The notes: generated from the letters alone by a model not told the origin. Positions 26,529-35,285 are shown, numbered from the stretch's first letter. The stretch is DNA of 64,000 nucleotides from Marixanthomonas spongiae (GCF_003095375.1 NZ_QEHR01000007.1:1-64000), one strand, 5' to 3'. A program made the numbers and translations.

Positions 26529-26714
26529 CGGCTTTCTTTTTTGTGCCTGACAAGGGAAGGGCTTTTTAAACTAATTAAATTAAGCATACCCTTCCCTTAC
26601 AGGACTTTATCATTATACCCTAAAAAGAAAAGGCTTAACTAACAAACTTCAATAAACAAATTCCCTTCCCTTTTTTTAGGTATAATCTCATCTATTTTAT
26701 GACTTTTTAAGTTG
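26529..26714. repeat. Intergenic region with repeated CCCTTCCCTT
   Basis: CCCTTCCCTT occurs at 26589-26598 and 26663-26672, and its complement AAGGGAAGGG at 26552-26561. Either forward copy could pair with the complement, giving alternative hairpins on the transcript between the haem-binding protein and the 44-residue gene. No gene is seen. Confidence 0.45.
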
Positions 26715-27167
26715 CTACAAACTATTTTTAAGCAGGTTCATATACTTTATAATTTCTTTTTGATCCGTCTCGGAAAGTCTTGCATCCCTATGGATAATAG
26801 TATAGGAGTCCAATGGCATTTTATCGTCCTCAATTTGACTGATAATAGACCGTAGTTTGCTATTTTTCCTTCTGGCTGAATAATCCCCCCATTCATTAAA
26901 ATTTAATTCATCTTTTCCTTCTTTAATGTGATCCTCCAAGAACCAGGCGGCCGGTTGTATTTTATTGTACCAAGGATAATCGGTATTGTTGCTATGGCAG
27001 TCGTAACAGGACATCTGTAATTTGTTTTGTATGGTGGCAGGCACTTTATTTACTTCCATAAAATCGGTTTTTGGAACAGTATCACTTATGTTGCGACTTG
27101 CAGGTATAAATTGAATCGCCACAAATGCAACCAACAAAATCAATAGAATGATTTTGATAATTCTCAT
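26715..27167 (-). CDS. Haem-binding-domain protein (CxxCH)
   Basis: This 150-residue protein has an N-terminal TM or signal anchor (IIKIILLILLVAFVAIQF). The short haem-binding domain of Bacteroidota follows: MSCYDCHSNNTDYPWYNKI with CxxCH at 54-58, then AAWFLEDHIKEGKDELNF. It is probably a periplasmic c-type haem protein anchored in the inner membrane. Its start overlaps the stop of the preceding DUF3347 gene (TAATG). It could carry out redox chemistry on copper, an inference from context only. Confidence 0.8.
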   Translation of the reverse strand: MRIIKIILLILLVAFVAIQFIPASRNISDTVPKTDFMEVNKVPATIQNKLQMSCYDCHSNNTDYPWYNKIQPAAWFLEDHIKEGKDELNFNEWGDYSARRKNSKLRSIISQIEDDKMPLDSYTIIHRDARLSETDQKEIIKYMNLLKNSL

Positions 27168-27772
27168 TAATTAATTTCCCTTTGTATTTCCCCACATTTC
27201 ATCATTTTACTTCCAAAGTATGGATTTTTAATTTCTTTGGTAGCACTTAACCATTGCGCCCCTTTATTATCATTGTACATCGGGCAAAAATCCTGATACA
27301 GCTTCATATCAGTTCCTGTTATCGCAATCATATCTATCACATCCTTGCTCAATATGTCGAAATGCTCCCGTTGATGCTCAATAGGGCTTTCTGAAATATG
27401 CTCTGCGTGTTCCTTGGCATCTTCAATGATGTCTGTCAATTCCTGTTTTTCTTCTGAAGAATAACTGCTCTTATCAAAATTTTTAAAATCACCGAATAAA
27501 TTTCCTCCGGCCTTGGCGGCTGCTTCTTGATCATCGGCCACAAGGGCATTTTTTATTTGTAAATAATTATCGATAATTGCATTTGTAGCATTATTACCCG
27601 AATTGTTTGTCATCATTTTCTCGGAGCCTTCGTGATTATGCCCCTCATCTTGATGCATTTCATTGGACATTGGTGCTCTTTCCCCGTCTTTTTTTCCATC
27701 TTTACAAGACATTGCTGTGAGGGTTACCAATGTCATTGTTAGGATACTTAGTGTCATTCTTACTTTTCTCAT
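27167..27772 (-). CDS. DUF3347 lipoprotein (copper-operon), copy 1
   Basis: The ATG at 27772 (MRKVRMTLS) gives a 201-residue lipoprotein with AMSC (Cys23); the longer start at 27832 would precede the signal peptide. A His/Met-rich linker (residues 35-60) is followed by a DUF3347 helical domain with IIDNYLQIKNALVADDQ and CPMYNDNKGAQWLSATKEI. The same domain forms the C-terminus of the adaptor at 22666. The conserved Cys, Met and His suggest copper binding in the periplasm. Confidence 0.8.
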   Translation of the reverse strand: MRKVRMTLSILTMTLVTLTAMSCKDGKKDGERAPMSNEMHQDEGHNHEGSEKMMTNNSGNNATNAIIDNYLQIKNALVADDQEAAAKAGGNLFGDFKNFDKSSYSSEEKQELTDIIEDAKEHAEHISESPIEHQREHFDILSKDVIDMIAITGTDMKLYQDFCPMYNDNKGAQWLSATKEIKNPYFGSKMMKCGEIQREIN

Positions 27773-27798
27773 TTTGATTAGATTTAAATTAATACTCT

Positions 27799-28335
27799 TT
27801 ATTTTGAAATGGTTTTCTCTACTGATCCACATTTAGGCATTTTATCACCAAAAAAGGGATTAGAAATTTCTTTGACGTCAGCATACCAATACGCTCCTTT
27901 ATTATTAAAGGCCATTGGGCAGAATTTTTTGTAAATCGTGCCTCCAGATAGTGCATCTTCAAACATTGGCCCCGCCTTTTCTGTAAATTGCGCAAACAAT
28001 TCACGTTGTTTTTCGATATCATCAGTATCTGCCATTTTTTGGGAAATGCTTTTCATTGTTGCTCTTTCTTCACTAAAGGAATCTGCCATACTTTTGGCAA
28101 TTTCTTGTACCTGATTTGCATCCTCTTCAGTTAATGCCATCTTTATTTCCAGATAATTATGCCATATTTTACCGGTCATCCCATCTACAAAATCCTGATC
28201 TGCAATATCCGCCGTCATTTTTTCTTCTTTCTTTACTTGTTCTGGTGTATCAATTTTTACCGTTTGCTTTTCCTTACAACTTATAAATGCTATGAGTGTT
28301 AAGGCAGCAAACGATATTTTTATTAGTGCTTTCAT
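27799..28335 (-). CDS. DUF3347 lipoprotein (copper-operon), copy 2
   Basis: This 178-residue lipoprotein has FISC (Cys20). The DUF3347 domain runs from about residue 55 (IWHNYLEIKMALTEEDANQ) to CPMAFNNKGAYWYADVKEI and the final KMPKCGSVE. It is paralogous to 27167-27772. It is 26 bp upstream of that gene and downstream of the Csp gene. It is presumably a periplasmic copper-binding or chaperone protein. Confidence 0.8.
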   Translation of the reverse strand: MKALIKISFAALTLIAFISCKEKQTVKIDTPEQVKKEEKMTADIADQDFVDGMTGKIWHNYLEIKMALTEEDANQVQEIAKSMADSFSEERATMKSISQKMADTDDIEKQRELFAQFTEKAGPMFEDALSGGTIYKKFCPMAFNNKGAYWYADVKEISNPFFGDKMPKCGSVEKTISK

Positions 28336-28403
28336 TTTATCTTTTTAATAGTTAATAAGGATTTCCTCCTCTTATTTTCTTAAGAAGAGGAAATCCAAAT
28401 TTA

Positions 28404-28724
28404 TTATGCAAGGAACGCTTCACAGGCTTCTGCACATTTTTTACACGCCTCTGCACAGTCTTTGCAATGCTGAGCATCGTGTTTTGCACATTCCTCTGCA
28501 CACTTTTTACATATCCTATGGCAGTATTCTACCATTTCTTTTACATCTGAATAATTTGCGGCGAGCAATTTTGCAGTTGCGCTACAAATTTCTGCACAAG
28601 CTCTATCTGTCCTAATACAATCTACCATCATTTGGATGTTGTCCTCGTCCAGACAGGCATTGGCACAATAATTACAATGTGCGGCACAGTTGTTCAATGC
28701 TTTAATCAATTTTTCATTTTTCAT
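28404..28724 (-). CDS. Four-helix-bundle copper storage protein (Csp-like)
   Basis: This 106-residue all-helical protein has many Cys residues in CxxxC spacing: NNCAAHCNYCANAC, CHRICKKCAEEC, HCKDCAEACKKCAEAC. This is the hallmark of Csp-type proteins that hold many Cu(I) ions inside a four-helix bundle. No signal peptide is seen, so it is cytosolic (Csp3-like). It would buffer Cu(I) that escapes the exporters. Confidence 0.9.
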   Translation of the reverse strand: MKNEKLIKALNNCAAHCNYCANACLDEDNIQMMVDCIRTDRACAEICSATAKLLAANYSDVKEMVEYCHRICKKCAEECAKHDAQHCKDCAEACKKCAEACEAFLA

Positions 28725-28766
28725 AGGTTCTAAATTTAAATTAATAATCAGTTACTTTATTGAAAA

Positions 28767-29000
28767 TCACATTCCCAGTTTGTTATTGTCCTTGGGCTTT
28801 CTATTATTGGTATTGGTGGGATTAATTGTTTCTTTGCGTTCGATATATTCTTCCTTGGTAATTTCGCCTTTGGCGAATCGATTGTTCAGAACATCCATAG
28901 GATTTTCTTTCTTTACGGTATATTGTCTGTTTTTTCCATTATATAGAAATAAGACCAATACCAGTACAATCGGTATCAATATCCACCACCACATCATCAT
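28767..29000 (-). CDS. SHOCT-domain small membrane protein 1
   Basis: This 77-residue protein has an N-terminal TM helix (MMMWWWILIPIVLVLVLFLY) and a C-terminal SHOCT motif (VLNNRFAKGEITKEEYIERKETI). SHOCT domains are short oligomerisation modules. Repeated Met and Trp at the N-terminus may contact copper. A paralogue is at 29637-29831. Confidence 0.8.
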   Translation of the reverse strand: MMMWWWILIPIVLVLVLFLYNGKNRQYTVKKENPMDVLNNRFAKGEITKEEYIERKETINPTNTNNRKPKDNNKLGM

Positions 29001-29035
29001 AATTGAAAATTCTTATTGTTCTTTTTCAGTTCTCT

Positions 29036-29611
29036 TTAGTGCTTATGCCCTTGGGCGTTCTTCATCTTGCCCTTCATTTTTTCCATCTTTTCCTTCATCT
29101 TTGGATCGTTCATCATTTTTTGCATCATTTCCCCCATCATTTCAGGGTTTTCGTCCATCATTTTCTTCATCCGTTCCTTCATTGCCTTTTTCATCATTTT
29201 GTTGTTATGGATTTCATTCATCAACATTTTACGGCCCTTCTCACTACCCATCATTTTGTCGAGCATTTTGGATTGCATCTTTTGCATCATTTCAGGATTT
29301 TTCTCCATCATCATTTGCATATGTGATTGCATTTTTTGTTTCATTTCAGGGTTTTTGTGCATCATCATTTTCATATTGCCAGATTCCATTTGTTCCATAT
29401 GTTTTTGCATCATTATTTTTCTTGCCCTCCTATCTTGTTGGGCCTGGTCGAGAAATTCGTTGAACAGGTCTGGATTTGAAATTATTTCCTGATAAATCGA
29501 TCCTCGATTGTCTTGAATAGCCATCGTTTCAGAAGCGTTGAATGTTGATTTACAACTAACCAGCGTTCCTACTGCTGCGATAATTAATAATGTTTTCAAA
29601 AGTGTTTTCAT
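29036..29611 (-). CDS. Met-rich periplasmic lipoprotein
   Basis: This 191-residue protein has a lipoprotein signal (LVSC, Cys20). After about 60 ordinary residues come roughly 110 residues very rich in Met and Lys, with repeated NPEM, KNPEMMQKM, DENPEMMGEMM and HKNPEMK units, ending GHKH. Methionine clusters of this sort bind Cu(I) or Ag(I) in the periplasm. No family is named with confidence. It sits between two SHOCT genes in the copper operon. Confidence 0.75.
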   Translation of the reverse strand: MKTLLKTLLIIAAVGTLVSCKSTFNASETMAIQDNRGSIYQEIISNPDLFNEFLDQAQQDRRARKIMMQKHMEQMESGNMKMMMHKNPEMKQKMQSHMQMMMEKNPEMMQKMQSKMLDKMMGSEKGRKMLMNEIHNNKMMKKAMKERMKKMMDENPEMMGEMMQKMMNDPKMKEKMEKMKGKMKNAQGHKH

Positions 29612-29636
29612 TTCATTTTTATTTAATTATTGTAGA

Positions 29637-29831
29637 TTACTTATCGGTATTAATTGTTTCTTTACGTTCCAAATATTCCTTTTTTGTAATTTCGCCTTTG
29701 GCATAGCGTTCATCCAATATTTTCAGGGCATCCTTTCTTTTTTTCTTCTTTTGCTGTTTTCTACCAGAGTAGATAACAATACATAGTATTATAACCCCCA
29801 GTAAAATCAGCCAATCCCATTCGTACATCAT
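29637..29831 (-). CDS. SHOCT-domain small membrane protein 2
   Basis: This 64-residue protein starts MMYEWDWLILLGVIILCIVIY (TM), then a basic linker (GRKQQKKKKRK) and a SHOCT motif (ALKILDERYAKGEITKKEYL). It is paralogous to 28767-29000. It is now the first intact gene of the copper operon, 12 bp after the CopB remnant. Confidence 0.8.
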   Translation of the reverse strand: MMYEWDWLILLGVIILCIVIYSGRKQQKKKKRKDALKILDERYAKGEITKKEYLERKETINTDK

Positions 29832-29843
29832 AATAGTTGGTTT

Positions 29844-30099
29844 TTAGAATCTTGCGGAAAGCCCACCACCCGCACCGAAGCGGTTGTCGTAACTTGCCAT
29901 CAAGGAAAAGTTTCGTGACAAATAATATTCTACTCCTGCATTCCAGGTCACTTCTTTGGCGAAATTATCGCCTACTGGAAGGTCGTCAACCCATCCGAAA
30001 TCGGCTTGATATTCATACTCTCCAAATATTGCAGTTCTCGGAAATATGAGGATTTCCCGACTTAAGCTTATTTGAGGTCTTAATTTATTGTCAATGCGT
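29844..30099 (-). pseudogene. C-terminal remnant of a CopB-type outer-membrane protein
   Basis: An open frame without start ends at TAA 29844-29846. It reads RLRIDNKLRPQISLSREILI, IFGEYEYQADFGW and, at the end, VEYYLSRNFSLMASYD followed by RFGAGGGLSARF. These are alternating beta strands with a C-terminal Phe, like the barrel of copper-resistance protein B. The N-terminal part is cut off near 30100, where unrelated plus-strand coding sequence begins. Confidence 0.65.
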
Positions 30100-30232
30100 A
30101 GCCTATGCGTGGGGCATTCGCATTAAGCAACTCAACTATACCGTCAACGAAAAATTAAACGGGAATGGTTTATTGACCTTTCAGAAATTTACAGAAGAAG
30201 ATAATAGTTATTTTACAATAAACTATAAATAA
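30093..30232 (+). pseudogene. C-terminal remnant of an unidentified protein
   Basis: A frame without a start codon reads VAYAWGIRIKQLNYTVNEKL, then GNGLLTFQKFTEEDNSYF, and ends at TAA 30230-30232. The even codon use and strand-like pattern suggest the end of a real gene whose 5' part was lost at the same junction that truncates the CopB-type gene. I do not recognise the family. Confidence 0.4.
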
Positions 30233-30238
30233 AGACAA

Positions 30239-30532
30239 ATGAAAAATTACGATACACTTTCAGAAGCCATAAACGATTTACAGGGAAAAGGTTATACATA
30301 CGATTTCAATTTGAAGCCTGAATGCTTGGAATGTCCTTCTTTGAAAATTGAAATCCGGCCTGAAGATTTTAAAGTAGATAAAACCTATCGCTTTGAAGGA
30401 ATGAGCAGTACCGACGATAATAGCATTTTATATGCTATATCTTCCAAAGATGGAATTAAAGGACTTCTGGTAGATGCCTATGGTGTATATGCCGAAAACA
30501 TTTCGGAAGCTATGAGAAAAAAATTAAGATAA
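30239..30532 (+). CDS. Conserved 97-aa protein upstream of the CPH ATPase
   Basis: This soluble 97-residue protein begins MKNYDTLSEAINDLQGKGYT, contains KPECLECPSLKIEI (CxxC) and a DNSILYAISSKDGIKGLLVDAYG core. It belongs to a Bacteroidota family often labelled phosphoribosylpyrophosphate synthetase in databases, but it has no PRPP synthetase motifs. It lies 21 bp upstream of the copper ATPase and is probably in its operon. The ECLEC pair may bind metal. Confidence 0.7.
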   Translation: MKNYDTLSEAINDLQGKGYTYDFNLKPECLECPSLKIEIRPEDFKVDKTYRFEGMSSTDDNSILYAISSKDGIKGLLVDAYGVYAENISEAMRKKLR

Positions 30533-30553
30533 AAATCAACAAAAACAAAAATT

Positions 30554-32710
30554 ATGGAAAATCACGAACATCATCATCACGAACATAATGGCAAAGGGAA
30601 TGATCCTGCAAAGAACGAGGCATCAAAAAAAGAAGCTGAAATAGAGGATAACCTAGTCGAAAAAACAAAACACGGCCATAACAAAGCAATGGATGAAAGT
30701 GACCATTCGGGTCATAGTGGCCATTCAGGTCATAATCCAGGGCACGGAGAACACGGCCACGACCATCATAAAATGATGATTGCCGATTTCAGGAAACGGT
30801 TTTGGGTAACCTTAATCTTGACCATTCCCATCCTCATCATCTCCCCGATGATCCAAGGGTTTATTGGGTATGAGTTCCTGCTTCCCGGAAACCAATATAT
30901 ATTATTTGGCCTTTCTTCTGTAGTGTATTTCTATGGCGGCTGGCCATTTATTACCGGATTTTGGTCCGAAGTTAAAAAAGGTGCACCAGGGATGATGACC
31001 CTTATTTCTATGGCCATTACCGTGGCTTACGTTTATAGTTCGGCAACGGTGTTCGGCTTAGAAGGAGTTGATTTTTTCTGGGAACTGGCAACCCTTATTG
31101 CTATTATGTTGGTAGGCCATTGGATAGAGATGAAAAGCGTCCTGGGAGCCTCAAAGGCCTTACAGCTTTTGGTTAGTATGATGCCAGCCGAAGCACATCG
31201 TGTAGAAGGAGATACTATTGAGGATATAGCACTCGAAGATTTACTGAAGGATGACGTAATACTGGTAAAACCCGGAGAGAAAGTTCCTGCTGATGGTATT
31301 ATAACAGAAGGCACCAGCTACCTGAATGAATCTATGCTTACCGGGGAGTCCAAACCTGTTAAGAAAGAAATAGATGATAAGGTTATTGGAGGTTCGGTAA
31401 ACGGTAATGGCAGCATAAAGGTAAAGGTAGAGCATACAGGAAAGGACAGTTATCTCAACAAGGTGATCACAATGGTTGAAGAAGCACAAAAGTCCAAATC
31501 AAAAATGCAAAACCTCTCGGATAGGGCTGCAAAATGGCTTACCTATATCGCATTAGGTATTGGATTTGGCACATTGGCGGTTTGGCTAATTTTAGGCTTC
31601 CCTTTTGTGTATGCTTTGGAGCGTATGGTAACGGTAATGATTATTGCGTGTCCGCACGCTTTAGGTCTTGCTATTCCATTAGTGGTCGCTATTTCTACTG
31701 CGGTTTCTGCACAGAATGGATTATTGATTAGAAATAGAACAGCTTTTGAAGAATCCCGAAAAATAACGGCATTATTATTCGACAAGACTGGAACATTGAC
31801 CAAAGGTGATTTTGGTGTAACAAGGGTTGAGTCGGTCAATCAGAAATATCCACCTAAAGAAATTTTGAGGCTTTCAAGTGCATTGGAACAGAGTTCTGAA
31901 CACCCTATTGCGGTTGGAATAATTAAAAAAGTAAAAGAAGATAAAGTTATTATTCCAAACCTTGAAAACTTTAACGCAATTACCGGTAAAGGAGTTGAGG
32001 CCAACGTAGATGGGAAAGAAATAAAAGTTGTAAGTCCCGGATATTTAAGGGATGAAAAAATAACTATTCCAGAGGATGCCTATAGCGATGCCGCAGAAAC
32101 TGTTGTTTTTGTCTTGATTGATGGAAAACTGGCAGGATACATAGCATTGGCGGACGAAATTAGACCGGAATCTGCCGATGCCATCAAAATTTTTAAAAAG
32201 AATAATATTAAAGTTTTAATGGCTACTGGTGATAATGAAAGAACTGCCAAAGCTGTTAGCGATAAACTCGGCTTGGATGGTTACTACGCCGAAGTTTTGC
32301 CACATCAAAAAGTGGAAATAGTAAAAGAATTGGAAAGTAAGGGAGAGTTTGTGGCAATGACAGGCGACGGAGTGAACGATGCCCCAGCTTTGGCGCAGGC
32401 CAATGTGGGTATTGCGGTAGGTTCTGGTACAGACGTAGCCGCTGAAACCGCGGATATTATTTTGGTAAATAGCAATCCGCAAGATATTGCTAACCTGATT
32501 CTTTTCGGCAAGGCTACCTACAATAAAATGATCCAGAACCTTGTGTGGGCAACCGGGTACAACGTTATTGCCATTCCGTTAGCTGCTGGGGTGCTTTATT
32601 CTACCGGTTTTGTTTTAGGCCCAGCCGTTGGAGCGGTACTTATGAGTTTGAGTACAATTATTGTGGCCATTAATGCCCAGTTATTGAAAAAGAAAATTGG
32701 AAAAAAATAA
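30554..32710 (+). CDS. copB: P1B-3-type copper ATPase CopB (CPH motif)
   Basis: This 718-residue pump has about 75 N-terminal residues that are strongly His-rich (HHHHEHNGKG, then DHSGHSGHSGHNPGHGEHGH). The actuator has MLTGES, ion-site CPH at 366-368, phosphorylated Asp410 in DKTGT, SSEHPIA, and GDGVNDAPALAQA. CPH marks subgroup P1B-3, which exports Cu(II) or Cu(I)/Ag(I). Its TAA overlaps the ATG of the MFS gene. This one appears intact, unlike copA at 1129. Confidence 0.9.
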   Translation: MENHEHHHHEHNGKGNDPAKNEASKKEAEIEDNLVEKTKHGHNKAMDESDHSGHSGHSGHNPGHGEHGHDHHKMMIADFRKRFWVTLILTIPILIISPMIQGFIGYEFLLPGNQYILFGLSSVVYFYGGWPFITGFWSEVKKGAPGMMTLISMAITVAYVYSSATVFGLEGVDFFWELATLIAIMLVGHWIEMKSVLGASKALQLLVSMMPAEAHRVEGDTIEDIALEDLLKDDVILVKPGEKVPADGIITEGTSYLNESMLTGESKPVKKEIDDKVIGGSVNGNGSIKVKVEHTGKDSYLNKVITMVEEAQKSKSKMQNLSDRAAKWLTYIALGIGFGTLAVWLILGFPFVYALERMVTVMIIACPHALGLAIPLVVAISTAVSAQNGLLIRNRTAFEESRKITALLFDKTGTLTKGDFGVTRVESVNQKYPPKEILRLSSALEQSSEHPIAVGIIKKVKEDKVIIPNLENFNAITGKGVEANVDGKEIKVVSPGYLRDEKITIPEDAYSDAAETVVFVLIDGKLAGYIALADEIRPESADAIKIFKKNNIKVLMATGDNERTAKAVSDKLGLDGYYAEVLPHQKVEIVKELESKGEFVAMTGDGVNDAPALAQANVGIAVGSGTDVAAETADIILVNSNPQDIANLILFGKATYNKMIQNLVWATGYNVIAIPLAAGVLYSTGFVLGPAVGAVLMSLSTIIVAINAQLLKKKIGKK

Positions 32711-33891
32711 TGAGCAAAAAAAGAAAGCTCGGCAGGATCTTTTTGGTCCTGCTGAGTTTATTTGTAGTGATGTTGGGTTATGGTATTTTATTGCCAACCC
32801 TTCCTTACTATACCGAAAGATTAGCTTTAGGAGATAACCTAGATACTGATTCGATTAACTTTCATATTGGTTTTTTGACCAGTATTTATCCGCTCTTCCA
32901 GCTTCTTTTCGTTGTACTCTGGGGCAGGCTATCCGATAAATACGGACGAAAGCCCATTATCATTGTTGGGCTAATCGGCTTTGTAATTATGCAATTACTT
33001 ACCGGTCTTGCTACATCATTGACGATGCTCTATATAGCTAGAATCTTCGGAGGTATTTTTACATCAGCTGTAATTCCCGTTAGTAATGCATATCTTAGTG
33101 ATATCACTTCTATAAAGCACAGGACCAAGGTTATGGCCTGGTCTGGGGTAGCGATAAGTTCAGGTGTTATTTTTGGTCCTGTTTTAGGTAGCCTTCTATC
33201 CCAAACCAATCTACATTTCAAGTATTCCTTGGGAATATTACATTTGGATCGCTTTTCAATCCCCTTTCTCCTAGTTGCTCTTTTGGGTTTTGTTATATTG
33301 AGCATACTCATAAAATGGCTTGGGAACACAACACCTATAAGTCGGTTTGTTTCAGAAGCACAAAAATTGAGCTTTAGCTTTAGTAGGTTCTTTACTGTCC
33401 TATTACTGCTTTCTTTTGTAATGCAATTCGTAATTACCCTCTTCGAAACGGTTTTTTCAATTTACGGAAAAAATGAGTTGTTATTTTCTAGTAATCAAAT
33501 AGGCATTGGCTTTATGCTTTGTGGAGTGGTAATGGCTGTATTACAGCCAGTATTTGCAACCTATGGGGAAAAACTATTAACGGCAAAGCAGCAAATTGCA
33601 GCCGGGTTGTTTATTTCAGGAATTTCAATGATTGCATTCCCGTTTTTTAATAATGAATTTGCCGTCTATTTATTAATCATCATATTCGCCGCAGGAGGTG
33701 CTATGGTGACCCCAAGCCTACTTTCAGCTGTTTCCCAACTTTCAAAAGGAAATGCGGGCAGCAATATTTCTATCCAAACATCGGCAAATAGTGTGGGACA
33801 AATTTTAGGTCCGGTTATAGGGACTTGGCTTATTACAGGTGGTTTTTATTTTCCCTTTATTATTGCCGGCAGCAACAATAGATTCTGCTGA
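32710..33891 (+). CDS. MFS transporter, C-terminus replaced at junction
   Basis: This 393-residue protein has the MFS loop 2-3 motif WGRLSDKYGRKP and about eleven TM segments. It ends abruptly at FYFPFIIAGS, followed by NNRFC from foreign DNA, so the last helix is lacking. After the break, the tail of traM starts in another frame. Function may be lost. The original substrate is unknown; the general drug/metabolite exporter subfamily fits. It is translationally coupled (TAATG) to the CPH ATPase. Confidence 0.8.
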   Translation: MSKKRKLGRIFLVLLSLFVVMLGYGILLPTLPYYTERLALGDNLDTDSINFHIGFLTSIYPLFQLLFVVLWGRLSDKYGRKPIIIVGLIGFVIMQLLTGLATSLTMLYIARIFGGIFTSAVIPVSNAYLSDITSIKHRTKVMAWSGVAISSGVIFGPVLGSLLSQTNLHFKYSLGILHLDRFSIPFLLVALLGFVILSILIKWLGNTTPISRFVSEAQKLSFSFSRFFTVLLLLSFVMQFVITLFETVFSIYGKNELLFSSNQIGIGFMLCGVVMAVLQPVFATYGEKLLTAKQQIAAGLFISGISMIAFPFFNNEFAVYLLIIIFAAGGAMVTPSLLSAVSQLSKGNAGSNISIQTSANSVGQILGPVIGTWLITGGFYFPFIIAGSNNRFC

Positions 33892-34414
33892 AGTAAAGCG
33901 GGAACAGAAAATTCAAGCGAAAGAATTAGGCTTGGAACATCAATTGTTCTTCGCTGCTTCGCCTAAACCCAATGAAGTATCCATCATCGGTAATACTGAT
34001 GAAACTATTTACGTGGTCGTTGATGGCGACCAAATTGTAAAAGCAAATACCAGATTACGAATGCGCCTGACCAAAACTGCTACGATTAATGGCAAAAAAA
34101 TGCCTAAGAATACACCTATTTTCGGCTTCATAAGTTTTCAGCCTAATCGGGCTTTAATTGAAATTGAAAACATAAAGCACCATCCCACAAAACTTAAAGC
34201 TTTTGATTTATCTGATGGAAGCGAAGGCATCTACGTACAGAACAATTTTAGGGCAGAAGCCACCACCGAAGTCTTGGACGATATTATTGGCGACATCAAC
34301 ATACCTACCGTTCCGCAAGTAGGTGGCGTAACAAAGGTGCTCAGACGTAGCAACCGCAATGTAAAAGTTACGGTACTGAACAATTATAAACTCATTCTAA
34401 AACCCAAGTTATGA
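33870..34414 (+). pseudogene. traM: TraM conjugation protein, C-terminal part
   Basis: From about 33873 the frame matches the C-terminal half of the Bacteroidota conjugative-transposon TraM. It contains VDGDQIVKANTRLRMRLTKT, INGKKMPKNTPIFGFISF and DGSEGIYVQNN. Its open frame extends back into the MFS gene (to 33839), but the N-terminal TM/coiled part of TraM is missing. TraN follows at 34446. TraM is a periplasmic/inner-membrane VirB10-like component of the mating channel. Confidence 0.75.
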
Positions 34415-34445
34415 GCCCATAATGGGCAATTAAAATTTCACTCTT

Positions 34446-35285
34446 ATGAAAAATTCAATTATAATAATAGTCCTTGTGTTTATTTCCGCTTTCGCAAAAG
34501 TAAAAGCACAAACCACTCATTCACTCGACACCATTTATGCAAACGATACCAAAAATGTTGCGTTATTCTTTCCAGAACCCATACGGCAAGGCATAACGGG
34601 TTCGGACAATTTTGTATTTACCTACAACCGTGAAAAAGAACAGTATTTTGGGCTTCTTCAAGCAAAGCCTGGAAAGGAAAGTAATTTACTGGTACTCAAC
34701 AGAAATGGTTCAATTTTTTCGTATATTGTAAGATATAAAAAACGGCTTTCTAAGCTCAATTATTTCATTCCGCTATCAAGTAGTATCGGTAATGAAAAAC
34801 CGATTGTAAAGGATTCGGTTCTTGCTGAATCTTCTGAAGAACTTGGAGATATCAGCACCTATTATTATCAAAAATTCTGCTCGTATCTTCTCAATAGAAA
34901 ACAGCGCATAGGTCGAATCAAGAAACGAAACGAAGGTATTATCTTGACCGTAGAGAATATTGTTTTTGATAAGGATGAACTCTATTTCGTTATTGAGATT
35001 GAAAATAATTCATCATTGGATTACGATTTGAATTTATTGAACCTGTCGATTGAAACAAGACAAAAAGGGAAAAGGAAATCTTTACAACGACTGTATCAAG
35101 AACCGATATATAAACATAATCTGCCGTCCAAGATTAAGGAAAATGAAAAGGCTCGATTTGTTTATGTATTGCCCAAGTTTTCATTATCCGATGACCGTAG
35201 GGCAATTTTGGAATTGAATGAAAAGGATGGCGAACGAAACATTGAAATGAAACTATCACATAGATATATTAATAACCCAAATTAA
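34446..35285 (+). CDS. traN: TraN conjugative-transposon protein
   Basis: This 279-residue exported protein has a signal peptide ending at AKVKAQ. A conserved N-terminal TIYANDTKNVALFFPEPIRQ follows, then a VirB9-like beta region, as in Bacteroidota TraN. It would form the outer-membrane/periplasmic part of the mating apparatus. It is complete, but the other tra genes of the operon (traA-traL, traO onward) are not in the window. Confidence 0.8.
   Translation: MKNSIIIIVLVFISAFAKVKAQTTHSLDTIYANDTKNVALFFPEPIRQGITGSDNFVFTYNREKEQYFGLLQAKPGKESNLLVLNRNGSIFSYIVRYKKRLSKLNYFIPLSSSIGNEKPIVKDSVLAESSEELGDISTYYYQKFCSYLLNRKQRIGRIKKRNEGIILTVENIVFDKDELYFVIEIENNSSLDYDLNLLNLSIETRQKGKRKSLQRLYQEPIYKHNLPSKIKENEKARFVYVLPKFSLSDDRRAILELNEKDGERNIEMKLSHRYINNPN

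Noticed and set aside
28690-29463. 257-codon open frame on the plus strand opposite the Csp, SHOCT and Met-rich genes
   Set aside because: It is Phe/Ser-rich sequence mirroring the Met/Lys-rich genes on the other strand, without a domain. The minus-strand genes explain it.
30239-30532. Phosphoribosylpyrophosphate synthetase
   Set aside because: Only 97 residues and none of the PRPP-binding motifs. The label is a propagated name.
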